From: an uncultured Desulfomonile sp.
GTDB lineage: Bacteria; Desulfobacterota; Desulfomonilia; Desulfomonilales; Desulfomonilaceae
DNA: 13,098 nt
Assembly (NCBI GenBank): GCA_903920415.1
Contig: CAIXMD010000248.1
Span: 1-13,098, forward strand
Reading direction: 5' to 3'
This document shows positions 6,580 through 13,098 of this stretch, piece after piece. Position numbers and translations under genes: made by a program. Position 1 is the stretch's first letter; the number at the start of each line of letters is the position of its first letter. The notes under the pieces are model-generated. The model searched no databases. It was not told where the DNA came from and saw only the letters and a program-made list of their open reading frames with translations.

Positions 6580-6709
6580 AATATTTCTGAATGGTTGCCT
6601 CAATTGACAGGTGCCGGAATATTCGCGTCGATTCAGCGCATTTCATTCTAGAGGGAAATGAACCCCTTTTCAATTCGTTCTACGCGTGAAAATTCAATTC
6701 CATTTTCAT
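6580..6709. other. Gap between trmFO and xseA, no clear terminator
   Basis: About 130 bases between the trmFO stop and the chosen xseA ATG. On the minus strand, TTCATTTC and GAATGAAATG around 6638-6663 can pair in two alternative short stems of six base pairs. There is no T-tract, so read-through from trmFO into xseA seems possible. No consensus promoter is evident. Confidence 0.35.
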
Positions 6710-8056
6710 TCAAACAGGTGTTATTTCTACCCCTACCCTCTCCCACTGGCTATCCACGGTTTTTTTCCACTCGTGAATCGCGTCGAGGGCCCGGCTTGCC
6801 ATGACTTCCTTTTTCCGCTTTTTGGATGTTCCCGGCGGCGGAGGGTCCATAATCCCAAAATTCACATTCATGGGCTCGTACCGCTTTGCCCCTTGATCCC
6901 GTGTATGCCTCATGAGCGCGCCCAGGGCCGAGACTGTCGGGGGGAGATCAGGATCCACTCCCTTTCCCAGCAAGCCGGCCATTATACCCACTGCCAAACC
7001 CGACGCGGTGGACTCAATGTACCCCTCCACTCCGGTGATTTGACCTGCGAAGAATACGTGGGGTTCTGCCAAAGAACGTGAGAATTCGTCAAGAAGCCGG
7101 GGAGCATCGATGTACGTGTTTCGGTGAATGGAACCGAGACGAGCAAAGTCGGCATTTTCCAGGCCGGGTATCATACGGAAGACCCTTTCCTGTTCCGGAT
7201 GTGTCATCTTGGTCTGGAATCCGACGAGGTTATACAGAGTCTGCCCACGATTTTCGGCTCTGAGCTGGACTACGGCGAAAGGACGCTTACCCGTTGCGGG
7301 ATCAACCAGTCCCACCGGCTTCATAGGACCAAAGGCCAGGGTCTCAGGGCCCCGCCTGGCAAGCTCTTCCACCGGCAGACAACCTTCAAAGTGAGGAATA
7401 TCTTCAAAAGGGTACGGATCAACCTTCTTGGCGTTCAGTATCTCCTGGACGAATGCCCTGTAAGTTGCTTCGTCCATGGCCGAGTTCAGATAGTCGCCCT
7501 CCTCTCCGCCGTATCTGGATGCCCTGAAAAGCCTGCTCATGTCGAGAGAATCAGCGGTAACTATCGGAGCTATCGCGTCATAGAATGAGAGGCCTTCAGA
7601 GCCGAGTAGCCCGGCTATCCCTCGTGCGAGTGAATCGGAGGTGAGTGGCCCGGTAGCTATGATCACGGAGCCGTCTTCCCGGGGAGGAACAGTCCTGATC
7701 TCATCCCTTTCCAGGGTTATCAGTGAATTTTCAACGATTTTGTGTGTGATGAACTTGGAAAAAAGTGTGCGGTCGACAGCAAGGGCTTTGCCGGCGGGCA
7801 CGGCAGTCTTATCTGCCGCTTCCATTATCAGAGATCCTCCTATTCGCAATTCCTCTTTGAGGAGGCCCGGTGCAGATTCCAACGAAGAAGACCTCAGCGA
7901 GTTCGAGCATACCAACTCTCCCAAGTATTCCGAACCATGTGCAGGGGAATAGCGAACAGGTTTCATCTCTACCAGGCGAACCTGTATTCCCCGTCTCGCC
8001 AACTGCCATGCGGCCTCAGATCCGGCGAGACCTGCACCTATCACGGTGATCTTCAT
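6710..8056 (-). CDS. trmFO: Methylenetetrahydrofolate--tRNA-(uracil-5-)-methyltransferase, FAD-dependent
   Basis: Flavoprotein that forms 5-methyluridine at position 54 of the tRNA T-loop, using methylenetetrahydrofolate as carbon donor and a reduced flavin. This contrasts with the SAM-dependent TrmA. The 448-residue protein starts with the FAD dinucleotide-binding sequence VIGAGLAGSEAAWQLARRG (5-23). It contains LVCSNSLRS with C50, and HFEGCLPVEELARRG with C226; both correspond to the conserved cysteines studied in Bacillus subtilis TrmFO. GPMKPVGL, YNLVGFQTKMT and the late GQITGVEGYIESTASGL are further family signatures. It begins six bases after the rlpA-like stop with little visible Shine-Dalgarno, so it is probably translated by coupling. 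The C-terminus has a basic KKRKKE stretch, also common in the family. Confidence 0.97.
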   Translation of the reverse strand: MKITVIGAGLAGSEAAWQLARRGIQVRLVEMKPVRYSPAHGSEYLGELVCSNSLRSSSLESAPGLLKEELRIGGSLIMEAADKTAVPAGKALAVDRTLFSKFITHKIVENSLITLERDEIRTVPPREDGSVIIATGPLTSDSLARGIAGLLGSEGLSFYDAIAPIVTADSLDMSRLFRASRYGGEEGDYLNSAMDEATYRAFVQEILNAKKVDPYPFEDIPHFEGCLPVEELARRGPETLAFGPMKPVGLVDPATGKRPFAVVQLRAENRGQTLYNLVGFQTKMTHPEQERVFRMIPGLENADFARLGSIHRNTYIDAPRLLDEFSRSLAEPHVFFAGQITGVEGYIESTASGLAVGIMAGLLGKGVDPDLPPTVSALGALMRHTRDQGAKRYEPMNVNFGIMDPPPPGTSKKRKKEVMASRALDAIHEWKKTVDSQWERVGVEITPV

Positions 8057-8062
8057 GTTGAG

Positions 8063-8623
8063 TTAGTTTCTCGTAAGAGCCAGCAGCCTTGGGCCGGCCT
8101 GAGTATAGAAAGGATTGGGTGCTTTCACGAGCTGAGGCTTAACTTCGTTGGAAGCAAGTCTTGTCGTCTGACCGGAATCCTTGGCCCCAATTACCGCAAC
8201 CTGAACAGGAACTGTGCCGGGGCCTACCATTCCGAGTTTGTGAGCAGCGGTAAGAGAAAGATCGATAACTCTATCGTCCACAAACGGCCCTCGATCGTTG
8301 ATTCTCACAACGACTTCTCTGTGGTTGGCAAGATTGGTTACTTTTACCACAGTGTTCAGAGGCAGGATATTGTGGGCCGCAGTAAGGCCGTGCATGTCGT
8401 AAACTTCCCCGGATGAGGTTTTCTTCCCGTGGAACCCTGGGCCATACCAGGAAGCGACTCCTTTCTGGAAATGACCAGGGGAAACTATTTTCAGCGGAGT
8501 ATATGTTTTGCCCTTTATCGTGTAAGAGCGCGAAGACTCCTGTTTCACCATGGCAACCTTGGTGCCGCAGCCAAACATTCCAAGAATAAATACTGCAATA
8601 ACGATATACTGACAATATTTCAT
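8063..8623 (-). CDS. RlpA-like septal ring lytic transglycosylase family lipoprotein
   Basis: A 186-residue exported lipoprotein. MKYCQYIVIAVFILGMFGC is a signal peptide with a lipobox ending at C19. The mature part contains a double-psi beta-barrel of the RlpA type: VASWYGPGFHGKKTSSGE (56-73), LTAAHNILPLNTVVKVTNL (80-98), VVVRINDRGPF (104-114) and RVIDLSLTAAHKLGM (118-132). In Pseudomonas aeruginosa, RlpA cleaves peptidoglycan strands lacking stem peptides. Catalysis here is inferred. The C-terminal SPOR domain found in longer RlpA proteins is absent; the barrel is followed only by about 40 residues of unrecognised tail, so septal targeting may not apply. It is first in the run rlpA-trmFO-xseA-suhB and has a good upstream promoter candidate. 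Its role in the outer envelope has no obvious tie to the tRNA and DNA enzymes downstream. Confidence 0.92.
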   Translation of the reverse strand: MKYCQYIVIAVFILGMFGCGTKVAMVKQESSRSYTIKGKTYTPLKIVSPGHFQKGVASWYGPGFHGKKTSSGEVYDMHGLTAAHNILPLNTVVKVTNLANHREVVVRINDRGPFVDDRVIDLSLTAAHKLGMVGPGTVPVQVAVIGAKDSGQTTRLASNEVKPQLVKAPNPFYTQAGPRLLALTRN

Positions 8624-8690
8624 GATAACATATTATTCAATACTGTTGCAACATCCAGTTACAACAAGACTTTTATCATGAAATATGGTC
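8611..8690. repeat. Long inverted repeat duplicating the rlpA start region
   Basis: The minus-strand start region of the rlpA-like gene, TTATCATGAAATATTGTC (8628-8611), is mirrored on the plus strand by TTATCATGAAATATGGTC (8673-8690). That is 17 matches of 18, with the first 14 perfect. The arms are 44 bases apart. The inner arm carries the rlpA ATG, and the outer arm lies over the predicted spacer and -10 region. The loop contains the palindrome at 8644-8653. Confidence 0.7.
8644..8653. promoter_or_regulatory. Perfect 10-bp palindrome TGTTGCAACA with a nearby near-copy; possible operator
   Basis: TGTTGCAACA equals its own reverse complement. A related sequence, GTTACAACA, lies at 8658-8666, giving a degenerate TGTTGYAAC direct repeat on the minus strand. 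Both fall between the predicted rlpA transcription start and the start codon, where a bound protein could block transcription. The binding protein is unknown. Confidence 0.4.
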
Positions 8691-8699
8691 TGATGTCAA
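8672..8699 (-). promoter_or_regulatory. Probable sigma-70-type promoter of the rlpA-trmFO-xseA-suhB run
   Basis: On the minus strand, TTGACA (8699-8694) is a perfect -35 hexamer. After a 16-base spacer, GATAAA (8677-8672) is a moderate -10 hexamer; TAAAAG with an 18-base spacer is an alternative. Transcription would start near 8665, leaving a leader of about 40 bases before the rlpA ATG. Confidence 0.5.
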
Positions 8700-8806
8700 G
8701 TACTCACGACGGCAAGCCAAATTATCGCAGTTCTAAATATTTTTACCGACTGGCGGCAGGTTTTGAGCATCCGTCCCAGCTAAACCAAAAAGACTTTAGA
8801 GAAACG

Positions 8807-11800
8807 CTATAGATTCGGCCCAGGTTTGGGTGTGGAACTATACTCCTCCGAATCCGCAGACCGGCTTTTTCGACCTTGCATGAACACGTAGAGTGCAGGA
8901 ATGAAAAAGATTCCGAGCGCCGTTACGCCCAGCATCCCTGCGAATACCGCCGTCCCTACGGACTGCCGACTCACCGCGCCCGCTCCGGAAGCAATGACTA
9001 GAGGATATACTCCAAAAATGAATGCCAACGATGTCATGAGAATCGGTCGAAAACGCGTGCGAGCACCTTCAACCGCCGCCTCAAAAAGGCCCATGCCTTT
9101 TGCACGTTCATCCCGAACAAACTCCACTATGAGAATCGCATTCTTAGCTGCCAGAGCCACCAGCAGCACCAACCCCACTTGAGTGTAAACGTTGTTATCC
9201 ATTCCGCGGATTATGAGACCCAACGCGGCGCCCAAAGCTGCCAGTGGGACTGTCAAGACCACGGCGATCGGGTCAGCCCAACTCTCGTAAAGGGCTGCGA
9301 GGATCAGGATCACCACCAGTATAGCCATAACAAAGGTAATAGCACCTTTTCCTGAAGCTTTTTTCTCCTGATAGGCCATGTTGGTCCATTCAAAGCCCAT
9401 CCCTGGAGAGAGGACTTTTTCCGCAAGCTCTTCCATTGCATCGAGAGATTGGCCTGAGCTATACCCAGGTGCAGCGTCACCCATCACTTTGGCTGTGGGG
9501 AACATGTTGTACCTGTCCACACGCATGGGACCAACCTCATGACGTGCGCTCAGCACGGTACCGAGCGGAATCATCTTGCCTTCCAAGTTTTTTGCGTAGA
9601 GCCTGGAAATGTCGTCTGGCTGTCTCCGAAAACGGCTATCGGATTGAACCCGAACCTGCCATGTCCTGCTGAATTTGTTAAAATCATTCACGTAGGTTGA
9701 CCCTAAGTACGTTTGTAATGTGTCAAAAACATCCTGTAAGGGAATCTTCAATGTCAACGCCTGAATTCGGTCTATATCGAGGTATATGCTTGGATATAGG
9801 GCTCTGAAGGTTGCATGCACGGATTTGAGGTCCGGCTGTGAATTGGCTGCAGCAGCCAGCTCAGTTCCTGCTCGTTCAAGGGCTTCAAAACCAAGGGAAG
9901 CCTTGTCGAGCAACTGCATCTCGAATCCGCCCCCTGTGCCGAGCCCAAGAATGGGAGGGAAAGTAAATGGGAAAACGACCCCATCAAGTATTTTCGCAAA
10001 GTGAGCCGACAAGTTCCTCATAATGACGTCTCGGCCCAGTCCTTGCTTAGATCGTTCCTCCCAAGGTTTCAGAGGGATGAGCATCGTGGCAAGATTCGAG
10101 CGTGCGGCATCTATGACCGAAAAGCCGACGAGCGCACACCAAATCTTGACTCCATCAGTTTTTTCGACAATTTCGGCAGCGCGGCGAACGACCTCGGTAG
10201 TGCGCTCCAAGCTGGCACCATCGGGCAACTGGATATTCACCAAGATTAATCCATCATCCTCAAGAGGAAGGAAGCCGGTGGGGACCTTCATGAGGCTAAA
10301 TCCGCTCAAAACCACCAAGGCGAGGAATAACGTCAACATTAGAGCCAGGCGTCGTACACTGATTGCCACGATCTTTGAGTAAGAGTCTGTGAGACGGCCG
10401 AATAATTTGTTGAATGTCCTGAAGAAAATGTTTTTTTCGCCGTGTTGGGGCCTCAGCAAGAGAGCACACAGGGCCGGACTCAGTGTGAGTGCATTCAATG
10501 CACTGAACAATACAGTGAATGCTATGGTCAACGAGAACTGTCGGAACAGTTGGCCCGTGATTCCTCCGAGAAAAGCCGGCGGCACAAACACTGCCATGAG
10601 CACGCACGTGATGCCGATGACTGCTCCGGTTATCTCATCCATGGCTCGAACCGCGGCATCCTTCGCTGATAGCCCGAATTGGGTCATGTTGCGCTCGACG
10701 TTCTCGACCACCACGATGGCGTCGTCCACCACGAGGCCGATGGCGAGAACCATCCCGAACAACGTGATCATGTTAATCGAGAAGCCTAATAGAGACATCA
10801 CGGCGAATGTGCCGATCAATGATACCGGTATCGTAATCAACGGGATGACCGTGGCACGCCAACTCTGAAGGAAAATGAAGACCACGAGAATGACCAGGAC
10901 AAAAGCTTCCAGGAGCGTGACAACAACTTCGCGAATTGATGCATTGACGAAATCCGCAACCTGGTAAACCACAACCTGCTCCAGGCCGGGTGGAAACTCT
11001 TTCTTGAGCTGCCCGAGCGCGGAGTTCAATTGTTTGGTGACCTCGATTGCATTGGAGCCGGGGGATTGGTAAATCATCATCGTAGCTGCAGGCTTGCCTT
11101 GATAGAAGGACAGGAAATCGTAGGCCTTTCCGCCCAACTCGACATTGGCGACATCTTTGAGGTAGGTAACGCGAGTGTCGTCGCCGGTTTTCACGATGAT
11201 CTCTTCAAATTGCTTCGCATCAATGAGCCGTCCGAGGGTGTTGACAGTCAACTGAAAAACTTGGCCTTTGGGAACTGGTGGCTGCCCAAGCTGGCCTGCG
11301 GCTACCTGGACGTTCTGATTTCGGATAGCATTCACGATATCGGTAACTGCGAGGTTGCGGGCTTGGAGCTTGTCTGCGTCCACCCAGATTCGCATTGAAT
11401 AGTCCTTGCTCGGATAGAGGTTTATATTTCCCACCCCTGGAACTCTGCTCAGGACATCCTTTATGTATATGGTCACATAATTGGTCACAAACAGGTCGTC
11501 ATAGCTACCATCCGGGGAATACACCGTCAGAATCATGGCAAGGGCACTGGAAACCTTCTTGGTATTTACGCCCTGCCGCTGAACTTCCTCGGGCAACTGC
11601 GCCATAGCCGCGGAAACACGATTCTGAGTCAGAACGGTGTCCATGTCTATGTTTGTGCCCAACTCGAAAGTGACATTGAGAGTGTATGAGCCGTCCGCAG
11701 CGCTCTGACTGGACATGTAGAGCATGTTGTCCACGCCGTTCACTTGCTGTTCGATCGGTGCTGCAACGGTTTCAGCAATTACTCCGGGGTCTGCACCAGG

Positions 11801-11950
11801 ATACGACGCAGTCACCTGGACAACAGGGGGAACAATGTCGGGATATTGGGCAATGGGAAGCCCGAAGATGGAGAGGCCTCCCATGAGCACTATCAGAATT
11901 GAAATCACAGAGGCTAAGATCGGCCTGTTGATAAAGAAGCGACTCAGCAT
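8807..11950 (-). CDS. RND-family multidrug efflux pump, inner-membrane permease (HAE1, AcrB/MexB type)
   Basis: Proton-driven trimeric exporter that takes amphiphilic drugs, solvents or lipids from the periplasm or inner membrane and passes them out through an adaptor and outer-membrane channel. The 1047 residues are the full family length. The N-terminus (MLSRFFINRPILASVISIL) is the standard first membrane helix. The first porter region holds YPGADP and AAPIEQQVNGVDNMLYMSS. GLVVDDAIVVVENVER gives the proton-relay pair D409/D410, and AAKNAILIVEF near the C-terminus gives the relay lysine K936. The second half repeats the porter/membrane layout, ending in a hydrophilic tail. It follows the adaptor gene by 13 bases with a GGAG site, so the two form an operon. 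The periplasmic porter loops set substrate choice, which cannot be read by eye. No strong intrinsic terminator is visible after its stop. Confidence 0.97.
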   Translation of the reverse strand: MLSRFFINRPILASVISILIVLMGGLSIFGLPIAQYPDIVPPVVQVTASYPGADPGVIAETVAAPIEQQVNGVDNMLYMSSQSAADGSYTLNVTFELGTNIDMDTVLTQNRVSAAMAQLPEEVQRQGVNTKKVSSALAMILTVYSPDGSYDDLFVTNYVTIYIKDVLSRVPGVGNINLYPSKDYSMRIWVDADKLQARNLAVTDIVNAIRNQNVQVAAGQLGQPPVPKGQVFQLTVNTLGRLIDAKQFEEIIVKTGDDTRVTYLKDVANVELGGKAYDFLSFYQGKPAATMMIYQSPGSNAIEVTKQLNSALGQLKKEFPPGLEQVVVYQVADFVNASIREVVVTLLEAFVLVILVVFIFLQSWRATVIPLITIPVSLIGTFAVMSLLGFSINMITLFGMVLAIGLVVDDAIVVVENVERNMTQFGLSAKDAAVRAMDEITGAVIGITCVLMAVFVPPAFLGGITGQLFRQFSLTIAFTVLFSALNALTLSPALCALLLRPQHGEKNIFFRTFNKLFGRLTDSYSKIVAISVRRLALMLTLFLALVVLSGFSLMKVPTGFLPLEDDGLILVNIQLPDGASLERTTEVVRRAAEIVEKTDGVKIWCALVGFSVIDAARSNLATMLIPLKPWEERSKQGLGRDVIMRNLSAHFAKILDGVVFPFTFPPILGLGTGGGFEMQLLDKASLGFEALERAGTELAAAANSQPDLKSVHATFRALYPSIYLDIDRIQALTLKIPLQDVFDTLQTYLGSTYVNDFNKFSRTWQVRVQSDSRFRRQPDDISRLYAKNLEGKMIPLGTVLSARHEVGPMRVDRYNMFPTAKVMGDAAPGYSSGQSLDAMEELAEKVLSPGMGFEWTNMAYQEKKASGKGAITFVMAILVVILILAALYESWADPIAVVLTVPLAALGAALGLIIRGMDNNVYTQVGLVLLVALAAKNAILIVEFVRDERAKGMGLFEAAVEGARTRFRPILMTSLAFIFGVYPLVIASGAGAVSRQSVGTAVFAGMLGVTALGIFFIPALYVFMQGRKSRSADSEEYSSTPKPGPNL

Positions 11951-11963
11951 AGCACGGACTCCA

Positions 11964-13098
11964 TTATTTGGGGGGCGAATGTACTTGTTTTGGAGGCTGT
12001 GAAGGCTGTGGCTCTTCAGGGGCCTTTTGAGGGTTCACTTTCGCGCCCGGCCTCGCACGCTGAATTCCGTTGACTATGACCCAATCATCCTGCTTGAGCC
12101 CCTCTCCAATGATCCTGAGCACCCCGTCAAGCTGACCGGTCTTAACCAATCGCTGCTCCACTACATTGTCCTTGTTTACCACCAGCACGTACATTCCTGC
12201 CTGAGCAACGCCAACAGCCAGTTCTGGAACCAGCAATGCGTTTTCTTTTTGCACTGGGACTCTAACGCGCGCGAACAGTCCCGGCAGGAGCAACCCATTC
12301 TCGTTCGAGAATATGGCGCGTGCCTGAAGGGTCCCTGTCTTTGGGTCAAGCTCCGGTTCCCAATAATCAATTTTGCCCTCGTGTGGGAATCCTGTCTCGT
12401 CACTAAGAGCCAGATAGACTTTGATCTTCCAGGTTCTCTCACCCGATTCCGAATTCTCCGGCGGGGTCATTTTCTTGAGCTTCAGGGCATCTCTTTCACT
12501 AAGATTGAAATACACATAGACGGAGCTTTCGTTGACGATCTTGGTCAAAAGAGTCTCGTTGCCTGCGCCCACTAGATTACCTGCATCAACGAGATTGCGA
12601 CTAGCGTTTCCGTCTATGGGAGCTGTAACCCGGGCGTATTCAAGATCGAGCTTGGCCCGTTCCAAATCGGCCTCCGAGATGCCGACATGAGCTTTGGCAA
12701 CGATATCTTGGGCCATTTGGGTGTCGTACTGCAACTGGCTTATTGACGCGGATGCCAAAAGTTGCTCGGCACGCCTCATATTGGTTTCCTGAAGGTTGAG
12801 ATCAGCTTTTTTCCCCTCGAGTTGCGCTTGATATTGGTTTACCTGTGCTTGGAACATCCGAGGATCAATCAGGAACAGCAAGTCCCCCTTTTTGACCTTC
12901 GCACCGGGTTGGAAATTGACACTTTGCAGCCATCCCTTCACTCGGGCCCGAATCTCCACTGATTCAAGCGCCGCTGTGATCCCCGTAAACTCGAGAAACT
13001 CCGTCACTTCTTTGCTCGTCGGATGGCTTACCACGACTTCCGGCGGGACTAGTTGACGGGTCTGGCCTCTTTGTTCACAGCCAAGAATGACAACGCCC
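11964..13098 (-). CDS. RND efflux periplasmic adaptor, lipoprotein (AcrA/MexA family; 5' end outside window)
   Basis: Membrane-fusion protein that bridges the RND pump and an outer-membrane channel. An in-frame GTG at 13034 is possible, but the frame stays open to the window edge and reads GVVILGC, a signal-peptide h-region and lipobox with the acylated Cys at 13079-13077. The real start is therefore beyond the window. Next come a beta-barrel strand (VTEFLEFTGITAALESVEIRA), a lipoyl half (GWLQSVNFQPGAKVKKGDLLFLIDP), a coiled-coil hairpin rich in Gln, Glu and Ala (about QAQVNQYQAQLEGKKADL to SEADLERAKLDLEYA), the second lipoyl half (RVTAPIDGNASRNLVDAGNLV), and a barrel with GLLLPGLFARVRV. The tail is rich in Pro and Gln. 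It lies directly before the pump gene. No outer-membrane factor gene is in the window. Confidence 0.95.
   Translation of the reverse strand, partial: GVVILGCEQRGQTRQLVPPEVVVSHPTSKEVTEFLEFTGITAALESVEIRARVKGWLQSVNFQPGAKVKKGDLLFLIDPRMFQAQVNQYQAQLEGKKADLNLQETNMRRAEQLLASASISQLQYDTQMAQDIVAKAHVGISEADLERAKLDLEYARVTAPIDGNASRNLVDAGNLVGAGNETLLTKIVNESSVYVYFNLSERDALKLKKMTPPENSESGERTWKIKVYLALSDETGFPHEGKIDYWEPELDPKTGTLQARAIFSNENGLLLPGLFARVRVPVQKENALLVPELAVGVAQAGMYVLVVNKDNVVEQRLVKTGQLDGVLRIIGEGLKQDDWVIVNGIQRARPGAKVNPQKAPEEPQPSQPPKQVHSPPK

Noticed and set aside
6580..6603. TTG start of xseA at 6603
   Set aside because: There is no ribosome site before it, and the family's IYTVSELT opening starts naturally a few residues after the ATG at 6579.
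6710..8416. Plus-strand frames of up to 224 residues antisense to trmFO and the rlpA-like gene
   Set aside because: Both sense genes carry complete conserved motifs. The antisense translations have the composition expected of shadow frames.
8678..8812. Plus-strand 44-residue frame starting ATGAAATAT, facing away from rlpA and ending over the pump gene's stop
   Set aside because: It has no ribosome binding site, no recognisable motif, and its start is explained by the inverted repeat. The frame is simply open back through the antisense of rlpA.
8901..11886. Many plus-strand frames of 60-160 residues antisense to the RND pump
   Set aside because: They lie inside a full-length conserved gene, lack ribosome sites and show no family motifs.
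1..13098. CRISPR array, tRNA, rRNA, insertion sequence or complete prophage
   Set aside because: No regularly spaced repeats, no cloverleaf-like or conserved rRNA segments, no transposase or integrase, and no phage structural genes were seen. The terminase-like module at the left edge stands alone.

Overview
The window comes from a Gram-negative bacterium. It encodes an RND efflux pump with a lipoprotein adaptor, an RlpA-type cell-wall lipoprotein, and a surface-glycan gene cluster. The folate-dependent tRNA methyltransferase TrmFO, moderate GC content and overall protein style would fit a deltaproteobacterial (Desulfobacterota-like) host. That placement is an impression from protein similarity and cannot be proved from this window.

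Layout. (1) Positions 1-280, minus strand: the 5' part of a small protein built from tandem helix-turn-helix repeats resembling the N-terminal module of phage terminase small subunits. It is cut by the window edge. (2) Positions 281-606: an AT-rich divergent intergenic region with two perfect dyads, a possible promoter and a leader. (3) Positions 607-4236, plus strand: five tightly packed genes that look like one operon. They encode a DegT/perosamine-synthase-like sugar aminotransferase, a DPM1-like family 2 glycosyltransferase, a stand-alone cupin resembling the C-terminal domain of CapF-type sugar enzymes, and two different class I SAM-dependent methyltransferases. Three of the five start with TTG or GTG. 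The set reads as a module that makes, attaches and decorates an amino sugar on a surface glycan or lipid. (4) Positions 4237-4391: a convergent gap. (5) Positions 4392-8623, minus strand: rlpA-like, trmFO, xseA and a suhB-like inositol-phosphatase family gene, probably co-transcribed from a promoter with a TTGACA -35 box upstream of rlpA. (6) Positions 8807-13098, minus strand: an RND inner-membrane pump (AcrB/MexB type) preceded by its periplasmic adaptor, whose 5' end lies beyond the window. The adaptor reading frame continues upstream through a visible lipobox.

Most of the window is conventional. The least ordinary parts are the tandem-repeat HTH protein at the left edge, the glycan cassette with its altered cupin motif, and the rlpA upstream region. 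In that region an 18-base sequence containing the rlpA start codon is repeated in inverted orientation, with one mismatch, over the likely promoter, beside a perfect 10-bp palindrome. No rRNA, tRNA, CRISPR array, insertion sequence or replication origin was recognised.
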